Shown here: positions 46,993 through 55,902 of the stretch, piece by piece
Layout: the number at the start of each line of letters is the position of its first letter
Numbering within the stretch: the first letter of the stretch is position 1
Source of the DNA: Bacillota bacterium
GTDB lineage: Bacteria > Bacillota > Clostridia > Peptostreptococcales > Anaerovoracaceae
Assembly: GCA_016280485.1 (NCBI GenBank)
Contig: JAEEGU010000051.1
Span: 136,327 to 200,326 of the forward strand
Direction of reading: 5' to 3'
Length of the DNA: 64,000 nt
Notes under the pieces: generated by a model
Database searches by the model: none
Seen by the model: only the letters and a program-made list of their open reading frames with translations
Told to the model about the DNA's origin: nothing
Translations under genes and position numbers: made by a program

Positions 46993-46997
46993 TTATC

Positions 46998-47702
46998 TTA
47001 TGCCTCCTCTGTTTCCTGCCGATAAACCTTAGCGGCGTAGACCAGCGAGACAACCAGGCTGATTCCAAGCAGAACAAGAAGACTCGGCATCGCCCAAGAA
47101 ACGGGCAGCAGAATCGCACAGACGACGGATGCAAGACCGGCAAGAATCAGCATCAAGCCGGCAAAGCGATTACTCTTCTGCCAGGTTACTTCATTGTACA
47201 TGGTCCAGCCGCAGCGCAAGCCGATTGTGCTGTTCTTCCTGGTCTTCGGCATATAATTGCCAAGGATAATGAGCATAATGCCCATGCATATCGCGACAAT
47301 CTGATTCTGGTTCATGCCCGATTCAGCACTGCCGGTATCGACCGCACGCCCGGCTCCGTAGAGAAGCACAGCCTGGAGAACGGTGAAAAACAGACCGATA
47401 GTGACCATGACAACCTGCATGGTTTTGACATGTGAAAGGGCCTGAACACGGAGCTTTTCGTCCACGTCCTTGTAGTTATCTTCTCGCTGCGCATTCTCTT
47501 GGGCGTGCTTTTGGACGATATGAAACGTTATTCCGAGCACAAGAACAATTCCCGGAATCAGCAGGCTTTCCCACTTGGAGCCCCAGCGGTCAATGTCCCC
47601 GGACAGGTTAAAGTGAAGAGGAATACGGTCCGGCAGGAAATGGAGCCAAACCAAAGTCAACGCAAGGGGTAAAAAAGCGGAAATTCTCGATAAAAGCTTC
47701 AT
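46998..47702 (-). CDS. SdpI-like DUF1648 membrane protein
   Basis: LHFNLSGDIDRWGSKWE; NSTIGLRCGWTMYNEVTWQKSNRFAG. Confidence 0.8.
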   Translation of the reverse strand: MKLLSRISAFLPLALTLVWLHFLPDRIPLHFNLSGDIDRWGSKWESLLIPGIVLVLGITFHIVQKHAQENAQREDNYKDVDEKLRVQALSHVKTMQVVMVTIGLFFTVLQAVLLYGAGRAVDTGSAESGMNQNQIVAICMGIMLIILGNYMPKTRKNSTIGLRCGWTMYNEVTWQKSNRFAGLMLILAGLASVVCAILLPVSWAMPSLLVLLGISLVVSLVYAAKVYRQETEEA

Positions 47703-47968
47703 GATTTGTCGCCTCCAAATTGGCTGACCCAGAGGATCAGTTCTTGAAAGATTGTGGTGTTGACTTCATAATAGATGAAATTCTTTTCTTTATACTCCAT
47801 TACAAGGTCAGCACTTTTTAATATCCTGAGATGATAGGACAGGGTGGTGGAACCGATACCGAGGCGCTGGGCAATCTCTCCCGCATTCAGCCTTCCGTTC
47901 CGGAGCAGGACCAGTATAGCCCGCCGCTGCGGGTCTGCCAGCACCTTAAAAATATTCGTATCGCTCAA
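47699..47968 (-). CDS. ArsR/SdpR-family transcriptional regulator
   Basis: FKVLADPQRRAILVLLRNGRLNAGEIAQRLGIGSTTLSYHLRILKSADLV. Confidence 0.9.
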   Translation of the reverse strand: MSDTNIFKVLADPQRRAILVLLRNGRLNAGEIAQRLGIGSTTLSYHLRILKSADLVMEYKEKNFIYYEVNTTIFQELILWVSQFGGDKS

Positions 47969-48023
47969 GACCTGTCACCCCTTCCCTCTTGGATAGGCTA
48001 AGTATATCACGGGTAATTGAAAA

Positions 48024-48063
48024 GTCAAGAACTATTTCAAAAATAATTGAAATAGTTCTTGAC
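48024..48063. promoter_or_regulatory. 17-bp perfect inverted repeat in the SdpR promoter region; putative operator
   Basis: GTCAAGAACTATTTCAA-AAATAA-TTGAAATAGTTCTTGAC. Confidence 0.75.
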
Positions 48064-48090
48064 TCATGAAAAATGTCTGAACGGAGAGGT

Positions 48091-48864
48091 TCAACGGATT
48101 GGACGCAACGTGACCCGTTCCATGGGGTGAATCCCAAAGCCTGCCAGCAGCGTTTCGGCCTTGGCGATCAAATCCGGAGACCAGGTCTCCTTGGGGCTGT
48201 GGGCGTCGCTGCCCAGAACCACAGAACAGCCCTCCTCCCCTGCAATCCGCCAGAAGGCGGGATCCGGGTAGTGCTTCCCTTCGCTGTAGCCCAGAAGATT
48301 GAATTCCAGCGGGATGGAAAGATCCATGGCCTTGCGGCAGATGGCCCGGACGTGGCGGTCATAAGCCTTCGGGTCACCTGTAAATTGGAACAGATCCGGG
48401 TGGGCAAAATAAGTAAACAGGCCGGTCTCCAGGGCCTCCATGGTCTGCCCCTGGTACTGATCCAGCAGCCTTTCATCCTCGGTAGGACGAGGGCTGAAAA
48501 TCCCCTCTGTCTCATTGTAAAGCGCGTGCTGCCCCAGGATCAGATAATCCATGGGGAACTGCCGTATATAGTCCAGCAGCCGCGGAAACAGTTTTGGGTA
48601 ATACTCCGCCTCCAGGCCAATAAACAGGGTGATGCGGTCCTTGTATTCCTCCCGAAGACGCAGAAGTGTAGACACATAGTCCTCCAACTGCTCCGGGCGC
48701 ATGCGGAAGGTGGAATAGTAGTCGGGCTTGTCGAAAAAATAGGGGGTGTGGTCGGAAAAGCCCAACTCCACAAAGCCTGCCTCCAAAGCCCGTTCGATAT
48801 AATCCCGTTCCGCACCCTCAGCATGGTTGCAGCGGGGCGTATGGGTGTGGTAATTGGCAATCAT
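48091..48864 (-). CDS. hisJ: Histidinol-phosphatase (PHP family)
   Basis: NYHTHTPRCNHAEG; ELGFSDHTPYF; VVLGSDAHSP. Confidence 0.75.
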   Translation of the reverse strand: MIANYHTHTPRCNHAEGAERDYIERALEAGFVELGFSDHTPYFFDKPDYYSTFRMRPEQLEDYVSTLLRLREEYKDRITLFIGLEAEYYPKLFPRLLDYIRQFPMDYLILGQHALYNETEGIFSPRPTEDERLLDQYQGQTMEALETGLFTYFAHPDLFQFTGDPKAYDRHVRAICRKAMDLSIPLEFNLLGYSEGKHYPDPAFWRIAGEEGCSVVLGSDAHSPKETWSPDLIAKAETLLAGFGIHPMERVTLRPIR

Positions 48865-48892
48865 AGTTTTCCTCTGTCTGGCTCAAAAATTT

Positions 48893-49942
48893 TTATCCGC
48901 GTCCGGCCTTGATTGCAAGCAGAATCAACAACACAACGACTGCGATGATGAGCAGCGTGACGATTACTTTACGCAGCCGGCATCTGAAGCTTGTTGGTTC
49001 GATTATTGCATCATCCATATCGTTCATTTGGTTTATGTTGTAATAGTGATAGCGGATATGAGGTGAATAATACCACTGGCGGCTGGGATCGTAAACGGTC
49101 GCGGACCGGGCATTTCCAGTGTCGAAGCCGTTGTCACCGACCCCGCCGAGTCTGCTTCTGCCAGAAAACCCCCGGGTAAATCCGCGGGTCGTTCCACCGG
49201 GCTTGTCCCTGCTGTCTCGATCGGATTTTCGGTCGGAATGGTCGGACCGGGCAACCATGACAATAAACGCGATAATCACGGCAACCAGAAGGATCAAATA
49301 GACGCCGAAGCTGCCTGCTGCCAGGCCTTTGCAAATGGAATTCTGCCACACATCCCGTCTTGACCAAATCAGAACGCCGAGATTGACACTGCTCAGCAGT
49401 GTGCATACGGCCATGCTGAGCCAAAATTCCGTCTGTTCTAACTTTATGAATCTGTACAGCGCGATTCCACACATCACCAAAAGGGCAAAAATACCCGCAC
49501 TCAGCCAGCCATCAGCATTTGCTCCATTTTGGCTGACAAGGATCATTACAACGCCGAAAAGGATTGCCGCGGCAGGCAAGCCGCTGACGGCAAGGTTCAG
49601 GAAACGAACGTCAATTCCGAGAACGTCCGTCAGCGTCAGGGCAGCAAGGCCAATGCCTCCGTGATTCAGCAGCGAGCAAACCAGATACCAGCGTTCATCT
49701 TTTTTGGACACGACGAAGTATAGAATCACGGAGACGACCACAAGCAACAGCATAAAGACAATGGAAATCTCTGTTCGTCTTCCTCGCTCAGAAAAGGAGC
49801 CAATGAAAAATGTCAGCAGCAGGGACAGAATTGCACCGATCCCGGTATACATGGTCAGTAACGCGGCTTTATTCTCTTCGAGCGCGTACAAATCCTCTTT
49901 GCGAAAATTCTCGGTAAACTGTTGTGTATCTTTTTCATTCAT
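48893..49942 (-). CDS. Polytopic membrane protein of unknown function
   Basis: Start refined to MNEKDTQQF; many TM segments. Confidence 0.5.
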   Translation of the reverse strand: MNEKDTQQFTENFRKEDLYALEENKAALLTMYTGIGAILSLLLTFFIGSFSERGRRTEISIVFMLLLVVVSVILYFVVSKKDERWYLVCSLLNHGGIGLAALTLTDVLGIDVRFLNLAVSGLPAAAILFGVVMILVSQNGANADGWLSAGIFALLVMCGIALYRFIKLEQTEFWLSMAVCTLLSSVNLGVLIWSRRDVWQNSICKGLAAGSFGVYLILLVAVIIAFIVMVARSDHSDRKSDRDSRDKPGGTTRGFTRGFSGRSRLGGVGDNGFDTGNARSATVYDPSRQWYYSPHIRYHYYNINQMNDMDDAIIEPTSFRCRLRKVIVTLLIIAVVVLLILLAIKAGRG

Positions 49943-49974
49943 TAATTTCGATTTATCTGTTGTATCAATCTCTC

Positions 49975-50724
49975 TTATTCGTCTGCCTTGGTCTCGATCC
50001 CGGCGTCGAAGCTGGGCATCAGGCACAGCTTGAACAGATTGCGGCGATGAAGCCGGTCAATCCGCTCCTTGGTCTCCAGGTCGTCGATTTCTCCGGTCCG
50101 GATATAGCGATCCAGCACCGCATAGCTGAATCCCAGGTTGTCCTCATCCGTCTTGCCGCAAAGGCCGTCAATGGGGACCTTCTCCACCAGAACCTCGGGC
50201 AGACCCAGGTAACGGCCAACGGCCTTGACCTCCTGAACCGTCAGGTGGGACATGGGGCTGAAATCGCCTGCCGCGTCGCCGTAGCGGGTGGAATAGCCCA
50301 CCCAGTCCTCGGACAGATTGCAGGTGTTCACCACACGACCGTTCCGGCTCTGGCTGACGGCGTAGAGCGTGGCCATGCGAATTCTGGGCGGCAGATTGAC
50401 GACGCTCTGGTTGGAGAGCTCAAAGCCCTCTGGCATGGCGTTTTTGACTCCCTCCACGGCGTCGTGAATGTTCACCACGTAGTTTTCAATGCCCAGATGC
50501 TCGCAGAGCAGATGGGCCATATCGATGTCGTGCTGCGCACCGTTGGGCATCAGAACACCGATGACACGGTCCTTGCCCAGGGCCTTCACGCACAAGGCGG
50601 CAGCCACGGAGCTGTCCTTGCCGCCGGAGATTCCAAGCACGGCGTTGCAGCCGGGGCCGTTTTCCTCAAAGAAGTCCCGGATCCATTGGACACAGGCTTC
50701 TGTGGTTTTTTTGACGTCAAACAT
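49975..50724 (-). CDS. nadE: NH3-dependent NAD+ synthetase
   Basis: AVLGISGGKDSSVAAALCVKALG; TCNLSEDWVGYSTRYGDAAGDFSPM. Confidence 0.9.
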   Translation of the reverse strand: MFDVKKTTEACVQWIRDFFEENGPGCNAVLGISGGKDSSVAAALCVKALGKDRVIGVLMPNGAQHDIDMAHLLCEHLGIENYVVNIHDAVEGVKNAMPEGFELSNQSVVNLPPRIRMATLYAVSQSRNGRVVNTCNLSEDWVGYSTRYGDAAGDFSPMSHLTVQEVKAVGRYLGLPEVLVEKVPIDGLCGKTDEDNLGFSYAVLDRYIRTGEIDDLETKERIDRLHRRNLFKLCLMPSFDAGIETKADE

Positions 50725-50835
50725 TTCTATTCTCCTTTTCCTGCGGGCAGAGACTGCCCGCAGGATATTGATTTGGAAATTACATGATTTCTCAGAGGCC
50801 GGAAAGCGGCTTATTGCTCCTCTTCGCAACAGTCG

Positions 50836-51108
50836 TCAGACATGCTCCTCCAGCCAGCGGAGCATTTCTTCCCTGCCATCCAGGGACATTGGGAAGGTTT
50901 TTTCTCCTTCAATTTCGCTGAATTCATAGCTCAAAGGCCCATGCCAGTATTCCGCCTTGATGGAGCTGGCCGCGTAGTCAACCTCTTTCTTCTTGGGCGG
51001 GATCATGACCGCGTCCGGCGTGATCTTGTAGCGAAAGAGTCCGCAGGAGCCGGTAAAGACGTTGCCGTTTTCAAAGTGGTGAAAGACCGGCAGAAATACT
51101 GCGCTCAT
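50836..51108 (-). CDS. Hypothetical protein
   Basis: 90-aa ORF overlapping the pepF stop by 4 nt. Confidence 0.45.
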   Translation of the reverse strand: MSAVFLPVFHHFENGNVFTGSCGLFRYKITPDAVMIPPKKKEVDYAASSIKAEYWHGPLSYEFSEIEGEKTFPMSLDGREEMLRWLEEHV

Positions 51109-52910
51109 TCGGCCATCAGCTCTTCCATCTCTCCCAGCAGCTCGCCGAAGAGGGCCAGGGCCTGATTCACAGGCTCAGGGGAAGACATATCCACCCCGGC
51201 GCCCTTCAGCAGGTCGATAGGATCCTTGGAGCAGCCGCCGGAAAGGAAGCCGATGTAGTCCTTCACGGCGCTCTCGCCTTCCTTCAGAATCCGGCGGGAC
51301 AGGGCGATGGCGGCGGAATATCCAGTGGCGTACTGGAAGACGTAGTAGTTGTAGTAGAAATGCGGGATCCGCTCCCACTCGTAGGCGATCTCCTCGTCCA
51401 GGACAATATCGTCGCCAAAATAGAGGTGATTCAGCTTCTTGTACTCCTCGCACATCCGCTCGGCAGTCAGGGCCACGCCCTGCTGGTTCAGCTGGCCCAG
51501 CAGCAGCTCGTACTCGGCGAACATGGTCTGACGGTACAGAGTGGTGCGGAACTGCTCCAGGAAGTGATTGATCAGATAGGCGCGCGCCTTCTTGTCGGTG
51601 GTTTTGCTGAGCAGATGCTCCATCAGCAGAGCTTCGTTGCAGGTGGAGGCAACCTCCGCCACAAAGATCACGTAATCGGCATCCACGGGGTTCTGGTACT
51701 TGTTGGAGTGCCAGGAGTGCAGGGCGTGGCCCATCTCATGGGCCAGGGTAAACTGGCTGTCCAGGGTGCCGGTGTAATTCAGCAGAACATAGGGATGGAC
51801 AAAAGCGCCTGCAGAATAGGCGCCGCTGCGCTTGCCAGCGTTTTGATACACGTCGATCCAGCGCTTGTCGAAGCCTTCCTTCAAAACTTTGCGGTAATCC
51901 TCGCCCATGGGAGCCAGGGACTCGAACACCGTCTGCTTGGCCTGGTCAAAGGGGATCTTCACGTCCGCGCCGGGAACCAGGGGCGTATAGAGATCGTAGA
52001 AATGGAGTTCATCCACACCCAGCAGCTTTTTGCGAAGGCGAACGTAACGGTGCATTTTGTCGAAGTTCTGGTGGACGGCGTCGATCAGGTTGTGATAGAC
52101 GCTCACAGGGACGTTGGTGTGGTCCAGCGCGGCTTCCAGGGGGGAAGCGTACTTTCTGGCGTCCGCCATAAACTGCAGGCTCTTGACCTGGGAGTTGAGA
52201 ATGGCGGCAACAGTGTTCTTGTTGGCGGCCCAGGTGTTGTAGGTGTTCTCAAAGGCGGACTTTCGAAGAATGCGGTCGTCGGATTCCATATAGGAGATAT
52301 AGGTACCTTGGGAAAGGGGGAGCTTGTTGCCGTCCTTGTCTACCGCGTCCGGGAAAGTCAGATCAGCGTCGGCAAACTTGGAGTAGATGTCGTCGGGGGC
52401 CTGCATCATCTCCCCTGTCATTGCCAGCAGCTTTTCTTCGCTGGGAGACAGAACGTGGGCGGCATGCCGACGGATATTAAAGATGTAACGGCGGTAACGC
52501 TCCAGACCGGGCTCCTCGGCATAGAAGCGGTCCATGTCCCCGTCGGAGATGGCCATGATCTCAGGGGTCTCAAAGGAAGTGGCGGAGGTAAAGCCAACGT
52601 ATGCGGACATGGCCATACCGTTCATTTCCTGATACTTGGCAACCCGGGTGTCCTCGTCGTTCCGGCGGGAAGAGTAATTAAACAAATTGCTCAGCCGGAC
52701 ACCGGTGGCTTCCATCTTCTGCATATAGGAAAGCAGGGTCTTTGCGTCCTGGCCCAGCTTCCCGGCGAAGGAGGCCAGCTCGGCAGTATCAGCCTTCAGC
52801 TTTTCCAGGTCTTCCATCCAGGCTTCATCGGAAGGATACATGTCCTCGATGGCCCACCGGTCTTTTTCGGGAATCTCAGAACGCTCGGGAATCTTCTTCA
52901 TTTCTGCCAT
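51105..52910 (-). CDS. pepF: Oligoendopeptidase F (M3B)
   Basis: FTLAHEMGHALHSWHSNKYQ HExxH motif; start MAEMKKIPERSEIPEKDRW. Confidence 0.9.
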   Translation of the reverse strand: MAEMKKIPERSEIPEKDRWAIEDMYPSDEAWMEDLEKLKADTAELASFAGKLGQDAKTLLSYMQKMEATGVRLSNLFNYSSRRNDEDTRVAKYQEMNGMAMSAYVGFTSATSFETPEIMAISDGDMDRFYAEEPGLERYRRYIFNIRRHAAHVLSPSEEKLLAMTGEMMQAPDDIYSKFADADLTFPDAVDKDGNKLPLSQGTYISYMESDDRILRKSAFENTYNTWAANKNTVAAILNSQVKSLQFMADARKYASPLEAALDHTNVPVSVYHNLIDAVHQNFDKMHRYVRLRKKLLGVDELHFYDLYTPLVPGADVKIPFDQAKQTVFESLAPMGEDYRKVLKEGFDKRWIDVYQNAGKRSGAYSAGAFVHPYVLLNYTGTLDSQFTLAHEMGHALHSWHSNKYQNPVDADYVIFVAEVASTCNEALLMEHLLSKTTDKKARAYLINHFLEQFRTTLYRQTMFAEYELLLGQLNQQGVALTAERMCEEYKKLNHLYFGDDIVLDEEIAYEWERIPHFYYNYYVFQYATGYSAAIALSRRILKEGESAVKDYIGFLSGGCSKDPIDLLKGAGVDMSSPEPVNQALALFGELLGEMEELMAE

Positions 52911-53151
52911 GATAGTTATTCCTTTCTTTCCACCAAAGCGGTGTTTATTCCATCCCCAATTGTACTCCAATTCGGTCCTTTCGTCAATCTAATTCTGATG
53001 TTCCTTTTCTCTGGGAAATAAAAAATTTACGAATCTGTCTTTGCAAAACTTGAAATGAAGAAGAAAATAAGATATAATATCGAACAGTGAATCGGTTCCG
53101 ACCGGATCCGTCCATTCCAAAGGCAATTTGATTTTGAAAGGAGTACATACT

Positions 53152-54483
53152 ATGGGACTTATCGCAGCAGGTCTTGGCGCGATCGGCGGTGTTCTTGCCG
53201 ATCAATGGAAGGAATTTTTCTACTGCGACGCGATTGACAAGAATGTTCTGGCTGTCAAGGGCCAGAAGAAGCTTTCCAGCCGCTCCAGCAACACCAAAGG
53301 CAACGACAACATCATTTCCAACGGCTCTGTCATTGCCGTGGCCGACGGCCAGTGTATGATCATCGTGGAGCAGGGCAAAATTGTGGAGGTCTGTGCAGAG
53401 CCCGGCGAATTCGTTTGGGATTCTTCCACCGAGCCCTCTATCTTCACCGGCAAGCTGGGAACCAGCATCAAAGAGACCTTCAAGCAGATCGGTAAGCGCT
53501 TCACCTTCGGTGGTGACCCCGGCAAGGATCAGCGGGTGTACTACTTCAACACCAAGGAGATTATCGACAACAAGTTCGGCACTCCCACCCCCATCCCCTT
53601 CCGGGTCGTGGACCGCAACATCAACCTGGATATTGACGTATCCGTCCGCTGCAGCGGCCTGTATTCCTACCGGGTCGTCGATCCCCTGCTGTTCTACGCC
53701 AACGTCTGCGGCAACGTGGAGCGGGCCTATACCAGAGATGAGATTGACAGCCAGCTGAAGACGGAGTTTGTCTCTGCCCTGCAGCCTGCCTTTGCGAAGA
53801 TTTCTGAGCTTCAGGTCCGTCCCTCTGCCCTTCCCGGTCACGCGGAAGAGCTCAGCGAGGCGATGAACGCTGCCCTTTCCAAGAAATGGGGCGAGCTCCG
53901 GGGTATTCAGGTGGTCTCCATCGCCATGAACCCCATCACCCTCTCCGAGGAGGACCAGGAGCTCATTAAGAAGGCCCAGCACGCTGCCATCATGCGGGAT
54001 CCTACCATGGCTGCCGCCACTCTGGTGGAGGCTCAGAGCCAGGCCATGAAGGACGCTGCCAACAACTCCGCCGGCGCTATGACCGGCTTCATGGGCTACG
54101 GTATGGCCCAGCAGGCAGGCGGCTTCAACGCCCAGAACCTCTTTGCCATGGGACAACAGCAGCAGGCATCCGCTCCCGCGGCTCCCGCGAAGGAAGAACC
54201 CAAGGGCGCGACATGGACCTGCACCTGCGGCGCGGTAAACACCGGCAAGTTCTGCATGGAGTGCGGCTATCCCAAGCCCGAAGTCAAGGACGGCTGGATC
54301 TGCTTCAAGTGCGGCTCCGTCAACAAAGGCAAGTTCTGCATGGAATGCGGCGCGAAAAAGCCTGCCGGAGAGCCTCTCTACAAGTGTGACAAGTGCGGCT
54401 GGGAGCCTGAGGATCCCAAGAATCCCCCGAAGTTCTGCCCGGAATGCGGCGATGTCTTCGACGACAGAGATATTCAGCAGTAA
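53152..54483 (+). CDS. SPFH-domain protein (YdjI/virion-core-like) with C-terminal zinc ribbons
   Basis: EFFYCDAIDKNVLAVKG...NIDLDIDVSVRCSGLYSYRV-type SPFH; ACTWTCTCGAVNTGKFCMECGYPKP-like ribbons. Confidence 0.8.
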   Translation: MGLIAAGLGAIGGVLADQWKEFFYCDAIDKNVLAVKGQKKLSSRSSNTKGNDNIISNGSVIAVADGQCMIIVEQGKIVEVCAEPGEFVWDSSTEPSIFTGKLGTSIKETFKQIGKRFTFGGDPGKDQRVYYFNTKEIIDNKFGTPTPIPFRVVDRNINLDIDVSVRCSGLYSYRVVDPLLFYANVCGNVERAYTRDEIDSQLKTEFVSALQPAFAKISELQVRPSALPGHAEELSEAMNAALSKKWGELRGIQVVSIAMNPITLSEEDQELIKKAQHAAIMRDPTMAAATLVEAQSQAMKDAANNSAGAMTGFMGYGMAQQAGGFNAQNLFAMGQQQQASAPAAPAKEEPKGATWTCTCGAVNTGKFCMECGYPKPEVKDGWICFKCGSVNKGKFCMECGAKKPAGEPLYKCDKCGWEPEDPKNPPKFCPECGDVFDDRDIQQ

Positions 54484-54784
54484 AATATCGGCAACGCCCG
54501 GCGCAATTTCGCGCCGGGCGTATTTTTATGTTGACATACCTGTTTTTTACGGTATAATACATTATATTGCCTCTTATACTGGTATTTGTAATTTAATAGT
54601 TTGAAGCTATTATAATCCAGTATCCGCTTTCCGTGGATGCCGCCCTGGGCAAAGCCCTGGAAAATATGCCGTACAATATCTATTTTGCAAATCCGCATGG
54701 ATTTGCAAACCGCTGCTTTGCTGCGGCTGATTTAACAGATTGTAACCATTTCATCAGAAAATAATACTATGGGGGATTTGTGTA

Positions 54785-55354
54785 ATGTTTAAGCTCTTCC
54801 GTGACGGAAAAATCTGGACAATACCCAACGCCATGTCGTTTTTCCGGCTGTTGTTGGTTCCGGTGATCGTCTGGTCCTATCTGTCATTGGAGAACACGAC
54901 TCTGACCATTATCCTGCTTGCTGTGTCTGCCTTGACGGACGTTCTGGACGGAAGGATCGCCAGGCGGTTCAATATGGTCTCAGATCTGGGAAAAGCCCTC
55001 GACCCCCTGGCGGATAAACTCACCCAGGCGTGCATCGTGTTCTGCCTTGCATTTTCGCGGCCGGTCCTTTGGATCCTGTTGGGCATGTGCGTCGTACGGG
55101 AGCCCTGCATGGCAATCCTCGGCTATATTACGATCCGAAAAACCAACAAGGTGCCCTGCGCAAAATGGTACGGTAAGGTTTCGACGGTTGTGCTCTACAC
55201 CACGGCGCTTTCCCTGCTTGTCTTCCCGAATATGCCGGATTGGCTTTCCACCACACTGATCATCTTAAGCATTCTCTGCGTTTCCTCCGCGCTGCTGCTC
55301 TATACTCGCTATTACGTAGGCGTTTGGAAGCAGATGGAAGCGGAAGCCTCTTAA
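54785..55354 (+). CDS. CDP-alcohol phosphatidyltransferase
   Basis: TDVLDGRIARRFNMVSDLGKALDPLADKLTQ (DGxxAR...GxxxDxxxD). Confidence 0.9.
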   Translation: MFKLFRDGKIWTIPNAMSFFRLLLVPVIVWSYLSLENTTLTIILLAVSALTDVLDGRIARRFNMVSDLGKALDPLADKLTQACIVFCLAFSRPVLWILLGMCVVREPCMAILGYITIRKTNKVPCAKWYGKVSTVVLYTTALSLLVFPNMPDWLSTTLIILSILCVSSALLLYTRYYVGVWKQMEAEAS

Positions 55355-55400
55355 AAGATCGAAGTATGTACTGCCGTGGCCGTCGTTGGCCACGGCAGTT

Positions 55401-55826
55401 TCATTCGCTTTGATCCGGCTCGAAAACCTCCCGGATTGCCTTTGCCGCTTCGTTTCCAGGATTTCCAAGGACCAGGTCTTTTTGGCTCAGCATACCCACA
55501 AGCCTGCCGTCCTGGGTAACTGGAAGACGGCGCACCTGGTGCTTTCCCATGGTTTTCGCAGCCTGCATCCCTGTCTCCTCAGCTTTTACTGTCACAGCTC
55601 CCGTGCTCATAACGGTGCGGACCCGGGTGATATTCGGATCATAGTTTGCTGCCACACAGCGAACCGTAATATCCCGATCCGTCAGCATCCCTACCAATTT
55701 TCCGCCCTGTGTCGTCACGGGCAGCGCGCCGACGTTGTGCCGACTAAGGAGTCTGGCCGCGGCGGCAACCGTTTCTTCCCGGTCTACTGTGATCAGGCTG
55801 TTGGACATAAGATCCTTCACTTGCAT
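55401..55826 (-). CDS. CBS-domain protein
   Basis: ARLLSRHNVGALPVTTQGGKLVGMLTDRDI ... HQVRRLPVTQDGRLVGMLSQKDL. Confidence 0.9.
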   Translation of the reverse strand: MQVKDLMSNSLITVDREETVAAAARLLSRHNVGALPVTTQGGKLVGMLTDRDITVRCVAANYDPNITRVRTVMSTGAVTVKAEETGMQAAKTMGKHQVRRLPVTQDGRLVGMLSQKDLVLGNPGNEAAKAIREVFEPDQSE

Positions 55827-55902
55827 AATAAATCCTCCTCTTGGGTTATGTTCAAGAGGAGGATTTCCATTATTTCAGCGGATTATACGCGAGAATTCGG
55901 TT

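Noticed and set aside
48073-48912. 279-aa plus-strand ORF
   Set aside because: Antisense to the PHP-family histidinol phosphatase gene.
51360-53021. 553-aa plus-strand ORF
   Set aside because: Antisense to pepF; Val/Gly/His-rich.
52984-54156. 390-aa minus-strand ORF
   Set aside because: Antisense to the SPFH-domain gene.
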